The notes beneath the pieces are model-generated. The model saw only the letters and a list, made by a program, of their open reading frames with translations. It was not told the DNA's origin and made no database searches. A program made the translations under genes and the position numbers. This document shows positions 63,155 to 64,000 of a stretch of 64,000 nt of DNA, piece by piece. Position 1 is the stretch's first letter. Every line of letters begins with the position of its first letter. Source of the DNA: Woeseiaceae bacterium. GTDB lineage: Bacteria > Pseudomonadota > Gammaproteobacteria > Steroidobacterales > Woeseiaceae. Location of the stretch: contig JANQLK010000052.1 in NCBI GenBank assembly GCA_028280615.1, forward strand, positions 124,001 through 188,000, written 5' to 3'.

Positions 63155-64000
63155 ATGAAGCTTGCACCTTGGCCACATTTCGCCCGGGACGAAATTGACG
63201 CTGCGACGGCCACGCTCACGAGCGGCGCCGTCAACTACTGGACAGGAACCGAGGGTCGCCGCTTCGAGGCCGAGTTCGCCGAGTTCCACGGCGTCGCCCA
63301 CGGTATCGCGCTCGCGAACGGCACCCTGGCGCTGGAGCTGGCGCTTCGCATGCTCGATCTCGGCCCTGGTGACGAGGTCATCGTCACGCCGCGAAGCTAC
63401 TTCGCCTCGGCCAGCGCGATCGCCATCGTGGGCGCCACGCCCGTATTCGTAGATGTCGACCCCAACAGCCAGAACATGGACCCGACCGCCGTGGAGGCGG
63501 CGGTGACCGCGCGGACACGCGCGATCCTCGTTGTGCACCTGGCGGGTTGGCCCGCGAACATGACGAAGATCGTAGCCATTGCAGATACGCACGGGCTCGA
63601 TATCGTCGAGGACTGCGCCCAGGCGCACGGCGCCAGGATCGACGGCAGACTGGTCGGCAGTTTCGGCCGTCTCGCCGCGTTTTCGTTTTGTCAGGACAAG
63701 ATCATGACGACGGGCGGCGAGGGCGGCATGCTGATCACTGACGACAGAGACGTCTTCAAGCGCGCGTGGTCGTTCAAGGACCACGGCAAGAGTTTCGACA
63801 AACTCACACAGCCGGCACCGTCCCCCGGTTTCCGCTGGCTGCACGACAGCATAGGCAGCAACTATCGCATGACCGAGTTCCAGGCTGCGATCGGCCGATT
63901 GCAACTCAAGAAGCTCGACGCCTGGGTGAGTCGCCGCAACGCCAACGCCGCGAGACTTGTCGAGCGGCTGTCAGGTCACGCCGCCGTTCGAATCCCGCAG
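63155..64000 (+). CDS. Second DegT/DnrJ/EryC1-family aminotransferase (partial, C-terminus off right edge)
   Basis: The frame is open from the ATG at 63155 to the last base (282 codons). It has the family features GIALANGTLALELAL, TPRSYFASASAI, EDCAQAHGA and the Lys in FCQDKIMTTGGEGGM. It starts one base after the preceding aminotransferase stop (TAAAATG), so the two are translationally close. The sequence is clearly different from its neighbour, so it may act on another keto-sugar in the same pathway. The C-terminal part is missing. Confidence 0.9.
   Translation, partial: MKLAPWPHFARDEIDAATATLTSGAVNYWTGTEGRRFEAEFAEFHGVAHGIALANGTLALELALRMLDLGPGDEVIVTPRSYFASASAIAIVGATPVFVDVDPNSQNMDPTAVEAAVTARTRAILVVHLAGWPANMTKIVAIADTHGLDIVEDCAQAHGARIDGRLVGSFGRLAAFSFCQDKIMTTGGEGGMLITDDRDVFKRAWSFKDHGKSFDKLTQPAPSPGFRWLHDSIGSNYRMTEFQAAIGRLQLKKLDAWVSRRNANAARLVERLSGHAAVRIPQ

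Overview
The window is GC-rich, densely packed bacterial DNA, apparently chromosome of a marine-type gammaproteobacterium. The type IV pilus minor-pilin operon, the TonB-dependent receptors and the many secreted peptidases and amidohydrolases fit groups such as Woeseiaceae or Wenzhouxiangella-like bacteria, but that placement is inference. No rRNA, tRNA, insertion sequence, phage gene or CRISPR array was seen.

Layout. (1) 1-4876, minus strand: minor-pilin operon fimT-pilV-pilW-pilX-pilY1, with pilY1 running off the left edge. (2) 5173-14264, minus: five-gene operon with two sister amidohydrolases, a Tat-exported M24-fold protein, a TolB propeller/CehA hydrolase/cyclophilin fusion and a protein with a tandemly duplicated domain. 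(3) 14534-15623: two small plus-strand genes. (4) 15786-21268, minus: 4-hydroxyproline epimerase, D-amino-acid dehydrogenase, M24 lipoprotein and gamma-glutamyltransferase; divergent from an M24 peptidase and an unusual Ser/Thr proline-racemase homologue (21352-23644). (5) 23664-29401: GntR/FCD regulator A, TonB receptor A and an amidohydrolase. (6) 29415-39500, minus: DapA-family enzyme, aldehyde dehydrogenase, amidohydrolase, Na+/amino-acid symporter, Asp-box propeller protein and enolase-superfamily enzyme. (7) 39700-48940: two M24-fold proteins, GntR/FCD regulator B, TonB receptor B, class IV aminotransferase and another M24 peptidase. (8) 48944-53928: DUF885 protein, S10 carboxypeptidase and sulfatase. 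(9) 53948-61245, minus: M1 aminopeptidase, amidohydrolase, LamG protein, SDR and aldo/keto reductase. (10) 61400-64000: HdeD-like membrane protein and two DegT-type sugar aminotransferases, the second cut by the right edge.

How it fits together. Blocks 2-9 read as one island for taking up and burning proline- and hydroxyproline-rich peptides. Exported M24, M1, S10, GGT and DUF885 enzymes would trim peptides, two TonB receptors and an NSS symporter would import products, and four enzymes reconstruct the known route trans-4-hydroxy-L-proline -> cis-4-hydroxy-D-proline -> pyrroline-4-hydroxy-2-carboxylate -> 2-oxoglutarate semialdehyde -> 2-oxoglutarate.

The most striking non-coding signal is a 12-bp AT-only core, ATATATTATATA, present at six intergenic sites (about 14.4, 21.3, 24.5, 39.6, 50.8 and 61.3 kb) and abutting every major transcription unit of blocks 2, 4, 5, 6, 8 and 9. 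Block 7 lacks it and instead has a 9-bp inverted repeat (ATTGTCTAC...GTAGACAAT) and related sequences next to GntR B. I read this as two interleaved regulons, each with its own FCD regulator and TonB receptor.
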